From NCBI GenBank assembly GCA_965203615.1, contig OZ241900.1, positions 2,046,001 to 2,110,000 on the forward strand: a stretch of DNA of 64,000 nucleotides. Direction: 5' to 3'. The notes below the pieces were generated by a model. That model saw only the letters and a program-made list of their open reading frames with translations. It ran no database searches and was not told the DNA's origin. Every line of letters begins with the position of its first letter. Positions within the stretch are counted from its first letter, which is position 1. Below, in pieces: positions 15,621 to 23,976 of this stretch. The position numbers and the translations under genes are program-made. The stretch comes from VXNE01 sp965203615. GTDB lineage: Bacteria; Pseudomonadota; Gammaproteobacteria; Pseudomonadales; Azotimanducaceae.

Positions 15621-16232
15621 ATGAGTCAATACTTCAGCGTCCATCCCACGCATCCGCAGCAGCGCCTGTTGGCGCGGGCGGCGGAGATCGTCCGCGACGG
15701 CGGCGTGATCGCCTACCCGACCGATTCCACCTACGCGCTTGGCTGCCACATCGGTGACAAGTCGGCGCTGGACCGAATCCGCAACATCCGGCGCCTGCCA
15801 CCGCGCCACCTTTTTACCCTGATGTGCCGGGACCTCTCCGAACTCGCCACCTACGCAACGGTGGACAACACCAGCTACCGCCTGATCAGGCGCTATACGC
15901 CCGGCCCCTACACTTTCATCCTGAAGGCGACACGCGAAGTGCCGCGTCGATTGGTGAGCCCTCGCCGCACGATCGGTCTGCGCGTACCGGACTCCCCAGT
16001 GGCGCTGGGACTCCTCTCGCAACTCGACGAAGCGATGATGTCGACGACGTTGCTGCTGCCCGGAGATGACTTCGCTCTCACCGAAGGCGATGACATCCGC
16101 GATCGGCTGGAACACGCGATCGACCTCGTGCTCGACGGCGGCGCCCGCTCGAGGGACCTGACGACGGTCATCGATCTCACCGGCGATGCGCCCACCGTGA
16201 CGCGCGCGGGGCTGGGGCCGTTCGAGCTATAA
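15621..16232 (+). CDS. yciO: YciO/YrdC-type Sua5-like protein
   Basis: 203 aa. The Sua5/YciO/YrdC fold is shown by GGVIAYPTDSTYALGCHIGD near residue 27, RNIRRLPPRHLFTLMCRDLS near 55, TPGPYTFILKAT near 94 and RRTIGLRVPDSPVA near 113. The family binds dsRNA or tRNA and nucleotides. TsaC/Sua5 members make threonylcarbamoyl-AMP for t6A, but the YciO branch is slower and its role is less certain. The pattern PRHLFTLM and the absence of a Sua5 C-domain point to YciO. ATG at 15621 was chosen because family homology begins there. Confidence 0.85.
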   Translation: MSQYFSVHPTHPQQRLLARAAEIVRDGGVIAYPTDSTYALGCHIGDKSALDRIRNIRRLPPRHLFTLMCRDLSELATYATVDNTSYRLIRRYTPGPYTFILKATREVPRRLVSPRRTIGLRVPDSPVALGLLSQLDEAMMSTTLLLPGDDFALTEGDDIRDRLEHAIDLVLDGGARSRDLTTVIDLTGDAPTVTRAGLGPFEL

Positions 16233-16262
16233 TTCCCCCGCGTTGTACGGGATTCCACGGAC

Positions 16263-17477
16263 TTGAGCAGCACGGACTCGGACCGGCGGGTCGTATCCGG
16301 TATGCGGCCAACCGGCCGCATGCACATCGGTCACTACTACGGCGCCCTCAAGAACTGGGTTCGGCTGCAACACGAATACGAGTGCTTCTTCTTCGTCGCC
16401 GACTGGCACGCGCTGACGACCCACTACGAAGACCCCACCGACGTCAAACAGAACTCGCTCGACATGGTGATCGACTGGCTGGCGGCCGGAATCGACCCCG
16501 CCGAAGCGACGATCTTCGTGCAGAGTCGCGTTCCCGAACACGCGGAACTCCACCTCCTGCTGTCCATGATCACCCCCGTGGGCTGGCTGGAACGCGTGCC
16601 GAGCTACAAGGAGCTGCAAAGGAAACTCAACGACCGCGACCTGTCGACCTACGGATTCCTCGGCTATCCGCTCCTGCAGTCGGCGGACGTCCTGATCTAT
16701 CGCGCGAGCAAGGTTCCGGTCGGCGCCGACCAGGCCGCCCACATCGAGTTCATGCGCGAGGTCGCGCGTCGATTCAACCACATCTATGGGCGCGAGCCCG
16801 GTTACGAGGAGCAGGCGCGCGCGGCCATCGTCAAGATGGGCAAAAGGGCCGCGAAGCTGTATCGGGATGCACGCAGGCGATACCAGGAGCGCGGCGATCA
16901 CGAGGCGCTGGATTCCGCGCGGGCGCTCCTTTCCGAGCAGCGGAACCTCTCCAGCGGCGACCGGGAGCGGCTGTTCGGATACCTCGAGGGTGGCGGGCGC
17001 ACGATCCTTCCGGAAACCGAGGTGCTGCTTACCGAGACACCCACGATCCCGGGCCTGGACGGCGAAAAGATGTCGAAGTCCTACGGCAACGCGATCGATC
17101 TGCGCGAAGACCCTCAAGAGGTCGAACGGAAGATCAGGACCATGCCCACCGATCCCGCCCGCGTGCGACGCCGTGATCCGGGGAACCCCGAGAACTGTCC
17201 GGTTTTCGCCTTGCACAAGCTCCTGTCGGACGAAACTGTCCGTACCTGGGCCGACGCGGGTTGCCGGTCGGCCGGGATCGGCTGCGTAGACTGCAAGCGC
17301 CCGCTCATCGACGTCATCAACACCGAAATGGCACCGATTCACGAGCGCGCCGAACAGTTCGAGGACAATGAAGAACTGGTGAAATCCATCATTGTCGAGG
17401 GTTCCGAAAAGGCTCGGGACATCGCCAGGGAAACCATGGAAGACGTTCGCGCGGCCGTGGGAGTCAGCTACCGATGA
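16263..17477 (+). CDS. trpS: Tryptophanyl-tRNA synthetase with internal insertion
   Basis: 404 aa from a TTG start. Class I motifs: MRPTGRMHIGHYYG (HIGH-type, residue 14 on) and GEKMSKSYGN near residue 269. Between the Rossmann core (VGADQAAHIEFMREVARRFN) and LPETEVLL lies a charged segment of about 70 residues that is absent from compact TrpS enzymes but seen in longer proteobacterial forms. A TATAAT-like box lies at 16228-16233, without a good -35. The stop overlaps scpA by ATGA. The start could also be ATG at codon 14, but that would sit too close to the HIGH motif. Confidence 0.95.
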   Translation: MSSTDSDRRVVSGMRPTGRMHIGHYYGALKNWVRLQHEYECFFFVADWHALTTHYEDPTDVKQNSLDMVIDWLAAGIDPAEATIFVQSRVPEHAELHLLLSMITPVGWLERVPSYKELQRKLNDRDLSTYGFLGYPLLQSADVLIYRASKVPVGADQAAHIEFMREVARRFNHIYGREPGYEEQARAAIVKMGKRAAKLYRDARRRYQERGDHEALDSARALLSEQRNLSSGDRERLFGYLEGGGRTILPETEVLLTETPTIPGLDGEKMSKSYGNAIDLREDPQEVERKIRTMPTDPARVRRRDPGNPENCPVFALHKLLSDETVRTWADAGCRSAGIGCVDCKRPLIDVINTEMAPIHERAEQFEDNEELVKSIIVEGSEKARDIARETMEDVRAAVGVSYR

Positions 17478-18307
17478 GCGACACGGAACGCGAGAGCGGG
17501 CGACTTCAGGACGCGCGAAAGTCCGGGAACGCGGAAAACGTGGTCGCCATCGTCGGCGACACCATCATCGAGTCGCTGCCGACCGACCTTTACATTCCCC
17601 CGGATGCGCTGGAAGTCTTTCTCGGCGCATTCGAAGGTCCCATGGACCTGCTGCTATACCTGATTCGCAAGCGGAACCTCGACATTCTCGAAATCAGCGT
17701 ATCGGAGGTCACCGACCAGTACATGCGCTATATCGAGATGATGTCGGCCCTGAAACTCACGTTGGCCGGCGAATACCTGGCGATGGCGGCCACCCTGGCC
17801 GAGATCAAGTCCCGGCTGTTGCTGCCGCGGACCGAGACGGTCGAAGAGGAAGAAGACGATCCCCGCGCCGAACTGGTTCGAAGACTGCGGGAGTACGAGC
17901 GTTTCAAGGCTGCGGCCGCAGACCTCGAGGCGCTGCCCCGCCTGGAACGGGACATCCAGCCGGCCGCCGCCGCGCTGCCCAAGCTGATCGAACGCAAGGT
18001 CGAGCCCACGGTGGAAATGAAGGACCTGCTGCTCGCCATGGCCGATATCCTGCACCGCGCGGCACTCAATGAGCGCCACGCCGTCGCCATGGAGACCTTG
18101 TCTGTCCGCGAGCGCATGTCCCGCGTGCTCGCTACGGTCAACTCGCGGAGCGGATTCGTTCCCTTTACGGACTTCTTCGATGTCGAGGAAGGCAAGCAGG
18201 GTGTGATCGTTACCTTCCTCGCATTGATGGAGTTGTGCCGGGAAGGCGTGATCGAAATCGTGCAGCGCGGACTCCGCGCGCCGATATACGTGCGGGCGGG
18301 CACCTGA
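17474..18307 (+). CDS. scpA: Segregation and condensation protein A
   Basis: 277 aa kleisin that bridges SMC/MukB-type ATPase heads and binds ScpB for chromosome segregation. Signatures: FEGPMDLLLYLIRKRNLDIL near residue 53, EYLAMAATLAEIKSRLLLPR near 98, and a C-terminal winged-helix region with GVIVTFLALMELCREG. It carries an N-terminal extension of about 40 residues before the domain. The ATG overlaps the trpS stop, and its own TGA overlaps the scpB ATG (TGATG). Confidence 0.95.
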   Translation: MSDTERESGRLQDARKSGNAENVVAIVGDTIIESLPTDLYIPPDALEVFLGAFEGPMDLLLYLIRKRNLDILEISVSEVTDQYMRYIEMMSALKLTLAGEYLAMAATLAEIKSRLLLPRTETVEEEEDDPRAELVRRLREYERFKAAAADLEALPRLERDIQPAAAALPKLIERKVEPTVEMKDLLLAMADILHRAALNERHAVAMETLSVRERMSRVLATVNSRSGFVPFTDFFDVEEGKQGVIVTFLALMELCREGVIEIVQRGLRAPIYVRAGT

Positions 18308-18984
18308 TGCTCAAGCAGAAGGAGATCGAACAGGCTCTCGAGGCCGTCTTGCTGGCCGCGGAGGAGCCTGTCTCGATCGACCGGATGATTGGCCTGTTCG
18401 ATCCAGGGGACCTGCCCGAAGGCAGTCCGCGGCAGGCCATCAGGACGGCCCTCGGCGAGATCGAATACGCGCTCGAAGGGCACGGCTATGAACTGAAGCA
18501 GGTCGCCAGCGGCTACAGGTTCCAGATTCGGCAATCCATGAGCCCGTGGGTCAGCCGCCTGCGGGAAACGCGGCCACCCCGGTTCTCCCGTGCTCTCATG
18601 GAGACGCTGGTCCTGATCGCATACAAGCAACCGGCCACCCGTGGCGATATCGAAGCCGTGCGTGGCGTAAGCGTCAGTCCCAACATCATGCGCACGCTCC
18701 TGGAACGCGGGTGGATCAGCGTCGTCGGTCAGCGCGCAGTGCCTGGCCGACCCACCCTGTATGGCACGACGCGCGCCTTCCTCGACTATTTCAATCTCAA
18801 GAGCCTCGATGAAATGCCCCCGCTTTCGGAGATACGGGCCCTGGTCGACCCGCACGTCGCGGAGGCCGACGATGGTTCCGACCCCGGTACGGACGCGGAG
18901 TCGACCAAGTCCGAAGAAATCACGAACGAGGAAGTCCCGCGGCCGCTGGCAGAAGTTGTCCCATTGCCGACGCCGAAACGGTAG
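18307..18984 (+). CDS. scpB: Segregation and condensation protein B
   Basis: 225 aa. Two winged-helix units are visible: IEQALEAVLLAAEEPVSIDR at the start and SRALMETLVLIAYKQPATRG followed by IEAVRGVSVSPNIMRTLLER in the middle. TLYGTTRAFLDYFNLKSLDE ends the conserved part near residue 165. The acidic tail is variable in the family. ScpB dimers bind ScpA in the SMC complex. Start and stop overlaps place it in one unit with trpS and scpA, and rluB follows 43 bp later. Confidence 0.95.
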   Translation: MLKQKEIEQALEAVLLAAEEPVSIDRMIGLFDPGDLPEGSPRQAIRTALGEIEYALEGHGYELKQVASGYRFQIRQSMSPWVSRLRETRPPRFSRALMETLVLIAYKQPATRGDIEAVRGVSVSPNIMRTLLERGWISVVGQRAVPGRPTLYGTTRAFLDYFNLKSLDEMPPLSEIRALVDPHVAEADDGSDPGTDAESTKSEEITNEEVPRPLAEVVPLPTPKR

Positions 18985-19027
18985 CCACCTCGCGGCCTGA
19001 TCAAAGCCGGATGGAGTCCATTGCCAG

Positions 19028-19837
19028 GTGTCCGACAAACTGCAAAAGGTGCTTGCTTCCCATGGCATTGGATCGCGACGCCAGATGGAGAAGTGGATCG
19101 TCGCGGGCCGTGTCCGCGTCAACGGCCATACGGCGAAGATCGGCGATCGCGTAGAACAGGCCGACCGCGTCGAGGTGGACGGCCGGCGGCTCGTCTCTCG
19201 GGGGTCACGACGTCCACGCGTACTCGTCATGAACAAGCGCGAGGGTGTTATCTGCACCCGCCGGGATCCCCAGGGCCGACGCACCGTGTTCGATGCACTG
19301 CCGGATCTCCGCCAGGGTCGCTGGCTGTCCGTGGGCCGGCTCGACATCAACTCCAGCGGCCTGCTGCTCCTGACCAACGACGGTACGCTGGCACACCGCC
19401 TGACGCATCCCTCCACGGGCATCGATCGCGAATACGCCGTCCGAATCCAGGGGATGCTCTCCCCCGAGGACATGGACAGCCTGCTTGCGGGCGTTGATAT
19501 CGACGGTGAGACCCGGCGCTTCTCGGATCTCCGGTATTACGATGGCCGCGGCAGCAACCACTGGTACCACGCCGTCCTCATGGAAGGACGAAACCACGAG
19601 GTTCGAGATCTGTTCGGCCACCGGGGATACCGGGTCTCGCGGCTCAAGCGCGTTCGCTATGGACCCGTCGTACTGCCTTCATGGCTCAGGCGCGGGCAGG
19701 TCACCGAGATGGACGCCACCGACCTGGGCAATCTCTATGGCCTGTTGCATCTTCCGATCGCCAAGCCGCCCACTCCTCGCAGAGCGACCTCACGTTCGCT
19801 GTTGATCCCCTATCCCGAGTTGCCGGGACACCCCTGA
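19028..19837 (+). CDS. rluB: 23S rRNA pseudouridine synthase (RluB-type)
   Basis: About 269 aa from a GTG start. An S4 RNA-binding domain occupies the first 60 residues (KLQKVLASHGIGSRRQMEKW). The RsuA/RluB catalytic domain follows, with GRLDINSSGLLLLTNDG around residue 101, whose Asp is the nucleophile that forms pseudouridine. EGRNHEVRDLFGHRGYRVSR near 190 is also typical. RluB modifies U2605 of 23S rRNA. Gene order scpB-rluB is common in gammaproteobacteria. The stop faces ubiG with only 3 bp between the convergent genes. Confidence 0.92.
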   Translation: MSDKLQKVLASHGIGSRRQMEKWIVAGRVRVNGHTAKIGDRVEQADRVEVDGRRLVSRGSRRPRVLVMNKREGVICTRRDPQGRRTVFDALPDLRQGRWLSVGRLDINSSGLLLLTNDGTLAHRLTHPSTGIDREYAVRIQGMLSPEDMDSLLAGVDIDGETRRFSDLRYYDGRGSNHWYHAVLMEGRNHEVRDLFGHRGYRVSRLKRVRYGPVVLPSWLRRGQVTEMDATDLGNLYGLLHLPIAKPPTPRRATSRSLLIPYPELPGHP

Positions 19838-19840
19838 ACG

Positions 19841-20554
19841 CTATTCGGGTTTTCGGGCGTGCAGCAGGTAGTTCACGCCGACGTCGCTCGTCAGCGTGCA
19901 ACGCCGCGTAAACGGGTTGTAACGCATCCCGTCGATCGCCACGACCTCGAGTCCCGCTTCGCGAACCGCCCTGGCCAATTCGGCCGGACGAATGAACTTC
20001 GCGTAGTCGTGGGTTCCGCGAGGCAGAACCCCCAGGACATATTCGGCGCCGAGTACCGCGAGCGCGTAAGCCTTCGGCGTGCGGCTGATCGTCGACACCA
20101 CGACATCTCCGCCCGGCGCGGCCAGGCCCGCCAGGGCGCGCACGGTGGACGCGATATCCGGCACATGCTCGAGCATTTCGAGACAGGTCACGACCGAGAA
20201 GGCCTCGCGCTCCTGTTCCACGAACATCTCGGGCGAACTCGACAGGTAGCGAATCTCGCCGCTCACACCCGCCTCGATGGCATGCAAACGCGCGACCGCA
20301 AGCGGCCCTTCGGCGACATCGATGCCCGTGACATCAGCACCGAGCGCGGCAAGGCTCTCCGTCAGGATCCCGCCGCCGCACCCCACATCGATAACCCTGG
20401 CGCCCGACAGTTCGCAACGTTCGTCGACGTATTCGACGCGCAGGGGATTGATATCGTGCAATGCCTTGAAATCGCCGTCCGGATCCCACCAGCGGTGCGC
20501 CAGCGCCTCGAACTTGGCGATCTCCGCCGGATCCACGTTCTGAGCACCGGTCAT
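19841..20554 (-). CDS. ubiG: Ubiquinone biosynthesis O-methyltransferase UbiG
   Basis: 237 aa. It methylates the hydroxyl groups of ubiquinone precursors using SAM, in the cytoplasm at the inner membrane. Signatures: EIAKFEALAHRWWDPDGDFK at the start, VIDVGCGGGILTESLA (SAM motif I, near residue 53), CLEMLEHVPD near 120, and STISRTPKAY near 153. The ATG overlaps the stop of the mtaD-type gene (ATGA), as in the Pseudomonas-type mtaD-ubiG pair. The open reading above 20554 is a shadow. Confidence 0.96.
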   Translation of the reverse strand: MTGAQNVDPAEIAKFEALAHRWWDPDGDFKALHDINPLRVEYVDERCELSGARVIDVGCGGGILTESLAALGADVTGIDVAEGPLAVARLHAIEAGVSGEIRYLSSSPEMFVEQEREAFSVVTCLEMLEHVPDIASTVRALAGLAAPGGDVVVSTISRTPKAYALAVLGAEYVLGVLPRGTHDYAKFIRPAELARAVREAGLEVVAIDGMRYNPFTRRCTLTSDVGVNYLLHARKPE

Positions 20555-21858
20555 GCGCGCATCCTCTCCGGCCACTCCCGCGCCCGGGCCAGGACTCGCT
20601 CGATGTCCAACGTGTTGAAACGGCCCCGTTCGTACAGGCATCGGCCTTTCACCCACACATGGCTCACATGGTTTCCGGCCTGGTTATGCACCAGTTGCTC
20701 CCGGACATCGTGCACCGGCTGCAGCGCCGGGTGACCGAGATCGACAGCAATCAAATCGGCCGACTTGCCGCGCTCAATGGAACCGATCTCCTCCGCGAGG
20801 CCCAGCGCGCGGGCACCGTCGAGAGTCGCCATCTTCAACATCTCTGACGCCTGCGCGACCGCCGGATCGTTGGCGGCCGACTTCCACGCCAGCATCGCGG
20901 CGCGCAACTCCTGGAACATGTCGAGCGCATTGTTGGAGGCCGCGCCATCGGTGCCAAGCGCCACGGTGACACCGGCGCGCCTCAGGTCGCCGACGCGACA
21001 CTGGCCGCTTGCCAGCAACAGGTTGGAGTGCGGGCAATGCACCACGCGGGTGCCGCCGCTAGCGATACACTCGATCTCGGCATCGTCGAGCTGGGTCATG
21101 TGCACGGCCTGCAGGCTCGGCGTGATCAATCCCATTTCGGAGAGGACGCGGATCCAGGTCATGCCTTGGCGCGCCCGCGCGTCGGCGACCTCGGCCTCCG
21201 TCTCATGCAGGTGCATGTGTACGTCGGCGCCGATCTCGTCGGCCAGCGTCTGCACCCGTCTTAGCGCCTTGAGTTCGACCGCGTAGCACGAGTGCGGCCC
21301 GAACGCGACCTTGATCAACTCCTGGTCGCGGTACTGATCGTGCAGTTCAATGCCCCGGTGTATGCACTCGTCGAGATCGCGCAGCCCGGCGCTCGGCGTG
21401 TTCACCACGGGCACCGCCAACTGCAATCGGAAACCCGCCCGCACCGCCGTGTCCCCGGCAACCTCCGGATACCAATAGTGATCGCTGGCGCAAGTCGTAC
21501 CCGAAGCGATCATCTCCGCCAGCGCCAGTGCGGTACCGTCGGCGACGAAATCGCGATCCACGATGCGTTTTTCGAGGGGCCATACGATCTCGTTCAGCCA
21601 CACATCGAGCGGCTGCGAACCCGCCAGACCGCGCATCAGCGACATCGCGAGGTGGCCGTGGGCATTGACAAGCCCCGGCATGAGCACGTGAGAGTCGAGT
21701 TCGATGGCTTGCGCTTCCGGGTACCGTCCGACGAGTCGCTCGAACGGTTCAATCGCGGCGATGCGCCCGTCCTCGACGGCGACGCCGACATCTTCCTGGA
21801 CGATTTCGTTCGGCACGATCGGCAGGAGGTAGCGAGGTTTCAGAAGGGTCGCCGACAT
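20551..21858 (-). CDS. mtaD: 5-methylthioadenosine/S-adenosylhomocysteine deaminase (TRZ/ATZ family)
   Basis: About 435 aa amidohydrolase-superfamily enzyme. Metal ligands are visible in NAHGHLAMSLMRG (HxH), HMHLHETEAEV and GTDGAASNN (catalytic Asp). FGPHSCYAV is also characteristic. The family deaminates methylthioadenosine or SAH, returning SAM by-products to purine salvage. It overlaps ubiG. The Pseudomonas-type neighbour mtnA is not present on the other side. ATG at 21858 (MSATLLKPRYLLPIV) was chosen; ATGs further upstream lack support. Confidence 0.9.
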   Translation of the reverse strand: MSATLLKPRYLLPIVPNEIVQEDVGVAVEDGRIAAIEPFERLVGRYPEAQAIELDSHVLMPGLVNAHGHLAMSLMRGLAGSQPLDVWLNEIVWPLEKRIVDRDFVADGTALALAEMIASGTTCASDHYWYPEVAGDTAVRAGFRLQLAVPVVNTPSAGLRDLDECIHRGIELHDQYRDQELIKVAFGPHSCYAVELKALRRVQTLADEIGADVHMHLHETEAEVADARARQGMTWIRVLSEMGLITPSLQAVHMTQLDDAEIECIASGGTRVVHCPHSNLLLASGQCRVGDLRRAGVTVALGTDGAASNNALDMFQELRAAMLAWKSAANDPAVAQASEMLKMATLDGARALGLAEEIGSIERGKSADLIAVDLGHPALQPVHDVREQLVHNQAGNHVSHVWVKGRCLYERGRFNTLDIERVLARAREWPERMRA

Positions 21859-22090
21859 GCGGACAAGCATACTCAGGACGCAATAGTCCGCGAAAGGCAC
21901 GATCCGCACTGATCGAAGTGAAACGCGACGCACGAACCGGAGGTGGTTGCGGGTTGCTAACATCTGGCGGCGGAGGTCTTGAAATGAACGAACGGCTACG
22001 AACGGCGGTCTTGGGGCTGGTGACGTTCAAGGTTCGGTGACGATCCATCCGAGGCACCCCACTGAGAGCGCAAGGGAACTGAAGGCCCCG

Positions 22091-23092
22091 ATGGAGCGGA
22101 CCCCGGCAGAACAGCAGGCGTGGCTGGATCAGGTCCGGGAGGAGATCGTCGACCCGGAGCGCCCCATCGTCGATCCTCATCACCACATGTGGCGGGACAG
22201 GTACGTACTGGAGGATCTCTGGGCCGACACCCAATCTGGCCACAACGTAGTGAAGACCGTCTTCGTCGAATGCAGGTCAGAGTACCGGCAGGAGGGTCCC
22301 GAACACCTGCGCCCGGTCGGGGAAACGGAATTCATTGCGCGCATCGCCAGGGAGAGCCGAGGCCAGGCCCGCGCGGAAATCTCGGGGATCGTCGCCTACA
22401 CGAATCTGGCACAAGACCCCGGCATCGTTCGCGAGGTGTGTGACGCCCATCGGGAGGCAAGCAACGGACTGTCTCGGGGCATTCGCCATGGCGGAGCGTA
22501 CGAACCGGGCCGGAAGTCGCTGTGGGGTGACCCCGCCACGCAACCCGATCTCTACGCCCGGCCGGACTTCAGGAAGAGTGTCGCGCTACTCGGCGACCTG
22601 GGCCTCACCTACGATACGTGGCACTACCGCTTTCAGAATCCGGGTTTTGCCGAAGTAGCCCGGTCCGTGCCTGGGACGGTCATGGTGCTGAATCACCTGG
22701 GCTCGCCCGTCGGCAGCGGCCGCTTTGCCGACAGGCAGGCGGAAGTGCTGGCGCTGTGGAAGCGGGACATGGGCGAACTCGCCGCGTGCGAGAACGTGAT
22801 GATGAAGCTCGGCGGGCTCGGCATGCCGTCTCCCCATTTCGGCTGGCACCTGCGGGAAACGCCGGCGACATCGGATGAAGTGGTCGATGCCCAGCGCGAC
22901 TACTACCTGCACGCCATCGACTGCTTCGGGCCGGACCGGTGCATGTTCGAAAGCAATTTCCCGGTGGACAAGCTGTCGATGTCCTACCACGTTTACTGGA
23001 ACGCGATGAAGAAGATCTCCTCGGGGTTCTCCGAGGACGAAAAGGGCATGCTGTTTTCCGGCACCGCGACGCGCGTTTACAAGCTAAGCTAG
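22091..23092 (+). CDS. Amidohydrolase family (amidohydro_2) metal-dependent hydrolase
   Basis: About 333 aa. The start MERTPAEQQAWLDQVREEI, then RPIVDPHHHMW (metal-binding HxH type), VFVECRSEY, GLSRGIRHGGAY, MVLNHLGSPVG, VMMKLGGLGM and MFESNFPVDK near the C-terminus give the order seen in TIM-barrel amidohydrolase-2 proteins (lactonases and decarboxylases such as the fungal LigY/TIM-like group). The substrate is unknown. ATG at 22091 was preferred over a GTG at 22037 because the family usually begins there and GAAGG precedes it. It is the first gene of the block inserted between mtaD and gyrA. Confidence 0.85.
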   Translation: MERTPAEQQAWLDQVREEIVDPERPIVDPHHHMWRDRYVLEDLWADTQSGHNVVKTVFVECRSEYRQEGPEHLRPVGETEFIARIARESRGQARAEISGIVAYTNLAQDPGIVREVCDAHREASNGLSRGIRHGGAYEPGRKSLWGDPATQPDLYARPDFRKSVALLGDLGLTYDTWHYRFQNPGFAEVARSVPGTVMVLNHLGSPVGSGRFADRQAEVLALWKRDMGELAACENVMMKLGGLGMPSPHFGWHLRETPATSDEVVDAQRDYYLHAIDCFGPDRCMFESNFPVDKLSMSYHVYWNAMKKISSGFSEDEKGMLFSGTATRVYKLS

Positions 23093-23166
23093 ATTGAAGC
23101 CCATGCGGCAAAACAGTTCCTGCGCAGCCTCGCTGTTCGTAGGCGGATGCCCATCCGACTCCATCG

Positions 23167-23577
23167 TCAGTCCACGATCTGCGCCGGGTCGGCGGCGGAG
23201 AGTCCGGCCTGCCCCAAGACCGTGATTGCCGCGCGGTCGAATGTCACGAACATCCTACCGCCAAGGTTTTCGCCCAGTTGGGCAATGGCACCGTCCGCGA
23301 AATCTCCTCCGGCGAGAATCGCCTTCAAGCCGGCGTCGACAGCGGGATTGTCGGTGACCACCGCATCAATGGCGCAGATCGCCCGAATCGCGTCGGCGAC
23401 ATGCGTTGCCGATTGGCGATAGCTACGCTGGAGGACCCAGGCAAACTCGCAAAAGACCGGAACGGGGACAGCGACAACTGTCGCCCGCGCCAGCAACGCT
23501 TCCGCGGCGGCAGCCTGCTGGCGGTCATCTCGTAGCGTCGCGCGCAGCAGCACATTGGTGTCGACGGTGATTTTCAC
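23167..23577 (-). CDS. vapC: PIN-domain toxin, VapC family
   Basis: 136 aa PIN domain: MKITVDTNVLLRATLRDD (first Asp), a conserved Glu near residue 44 (FCEFAWVL), GGDFADGAIA and TFDRAA (later acidic residues). VapC toxins are Mg-dependent RNases, often cutting tRNA or rRNA. The ATG overlaps the antitoxin stop as ATGA. All PIN acidic positions seem present, so it is probably functional. Confidence 0.92.
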   Translation of the reverse strand: MKITVDTNVLLRATLRDDRQQAAAAEALLARATVVAVPVPVFCEFAWVLQRSYRQSATHVADAIRAICAIDAVVTDNPAVDAGLKAILAGGDFADGAIAQLGENLGGRMFVTFDRAAITVLGQAGLSAADPAQIVD

Positions 23578-23825
23578 TCGTCGTCGGCCCAGCCTGCTGC
23601 GGTGGCCTCATTGATATCCTCGATGGACAGACGCCGCGTATTGGAGCGCTCCAGAAGTCCGAAAATCGTCGAAACCGGTTTGCCCTGTTTCGGTCGTAGC
23701 TGTATCCGGCGGTCCGCCAGTAGATCGACGCTCAGCTTCTCCCCGGGATGGACGCCCAAATGGTTCAGCACTTCCTTTCGCAACGTGACCTGTCCCTTGG
23801 CTGTGACGGTAAGGGCAATAGCCAT
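23574..23825 (-). CDS. vapB: AbrB/SpoVT-type antitoxin, VapB family
   Basis: 83 aa. The SpoVT-AbrB swapped-hairpin domain is at the N-terminus (LTVTAKGQVTLRKEVLNHLG then HPGEKLSVD). The C-terminal part should wrap the toxin. GAGG lies 9 bp before the ATG. A 6-bp inverted repeat about 40 bp upstream (23862-23881) is a candidate autoregulatory operator. Confidence 0.9.
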   Translation of the reverse strand: MAIALTVTAKGQVTLRKEVLNHLGVHPGEKLSVDLLADRRIQLRPKQGKPVSTIFGLLERSNTRRLSIEDINEATAAGWADDE

Positions 23826-23861
23826 GATGATGCGCCTCGAACATAGGAACCGCGTTTAGGG

Positions 23862-23881
23862 TAAGGCGTTTTCCCCTTACA
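23862..23881. promoter_or_regulatory. Inverted repeat upstream of vapBC, candidate operator
   Basis: GTAAGG and CCTTAC flank an 8-bp centre. The site is 37 bp upstream of the vapB start codon, where autorepression by VapBC complexes is usual. Assignment rests on position and symmetry only. Confidence 0.4.
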
Positions 23882-23976
23882 AACAACCGATCGCCCCGGC
23901 TCCGGCTCTCCGCGGTCGGAGCTGTCGGGTGGCAACGATTAACGAAGTACCGTCGCCCGCTTCGCGGGTGCCGCAA

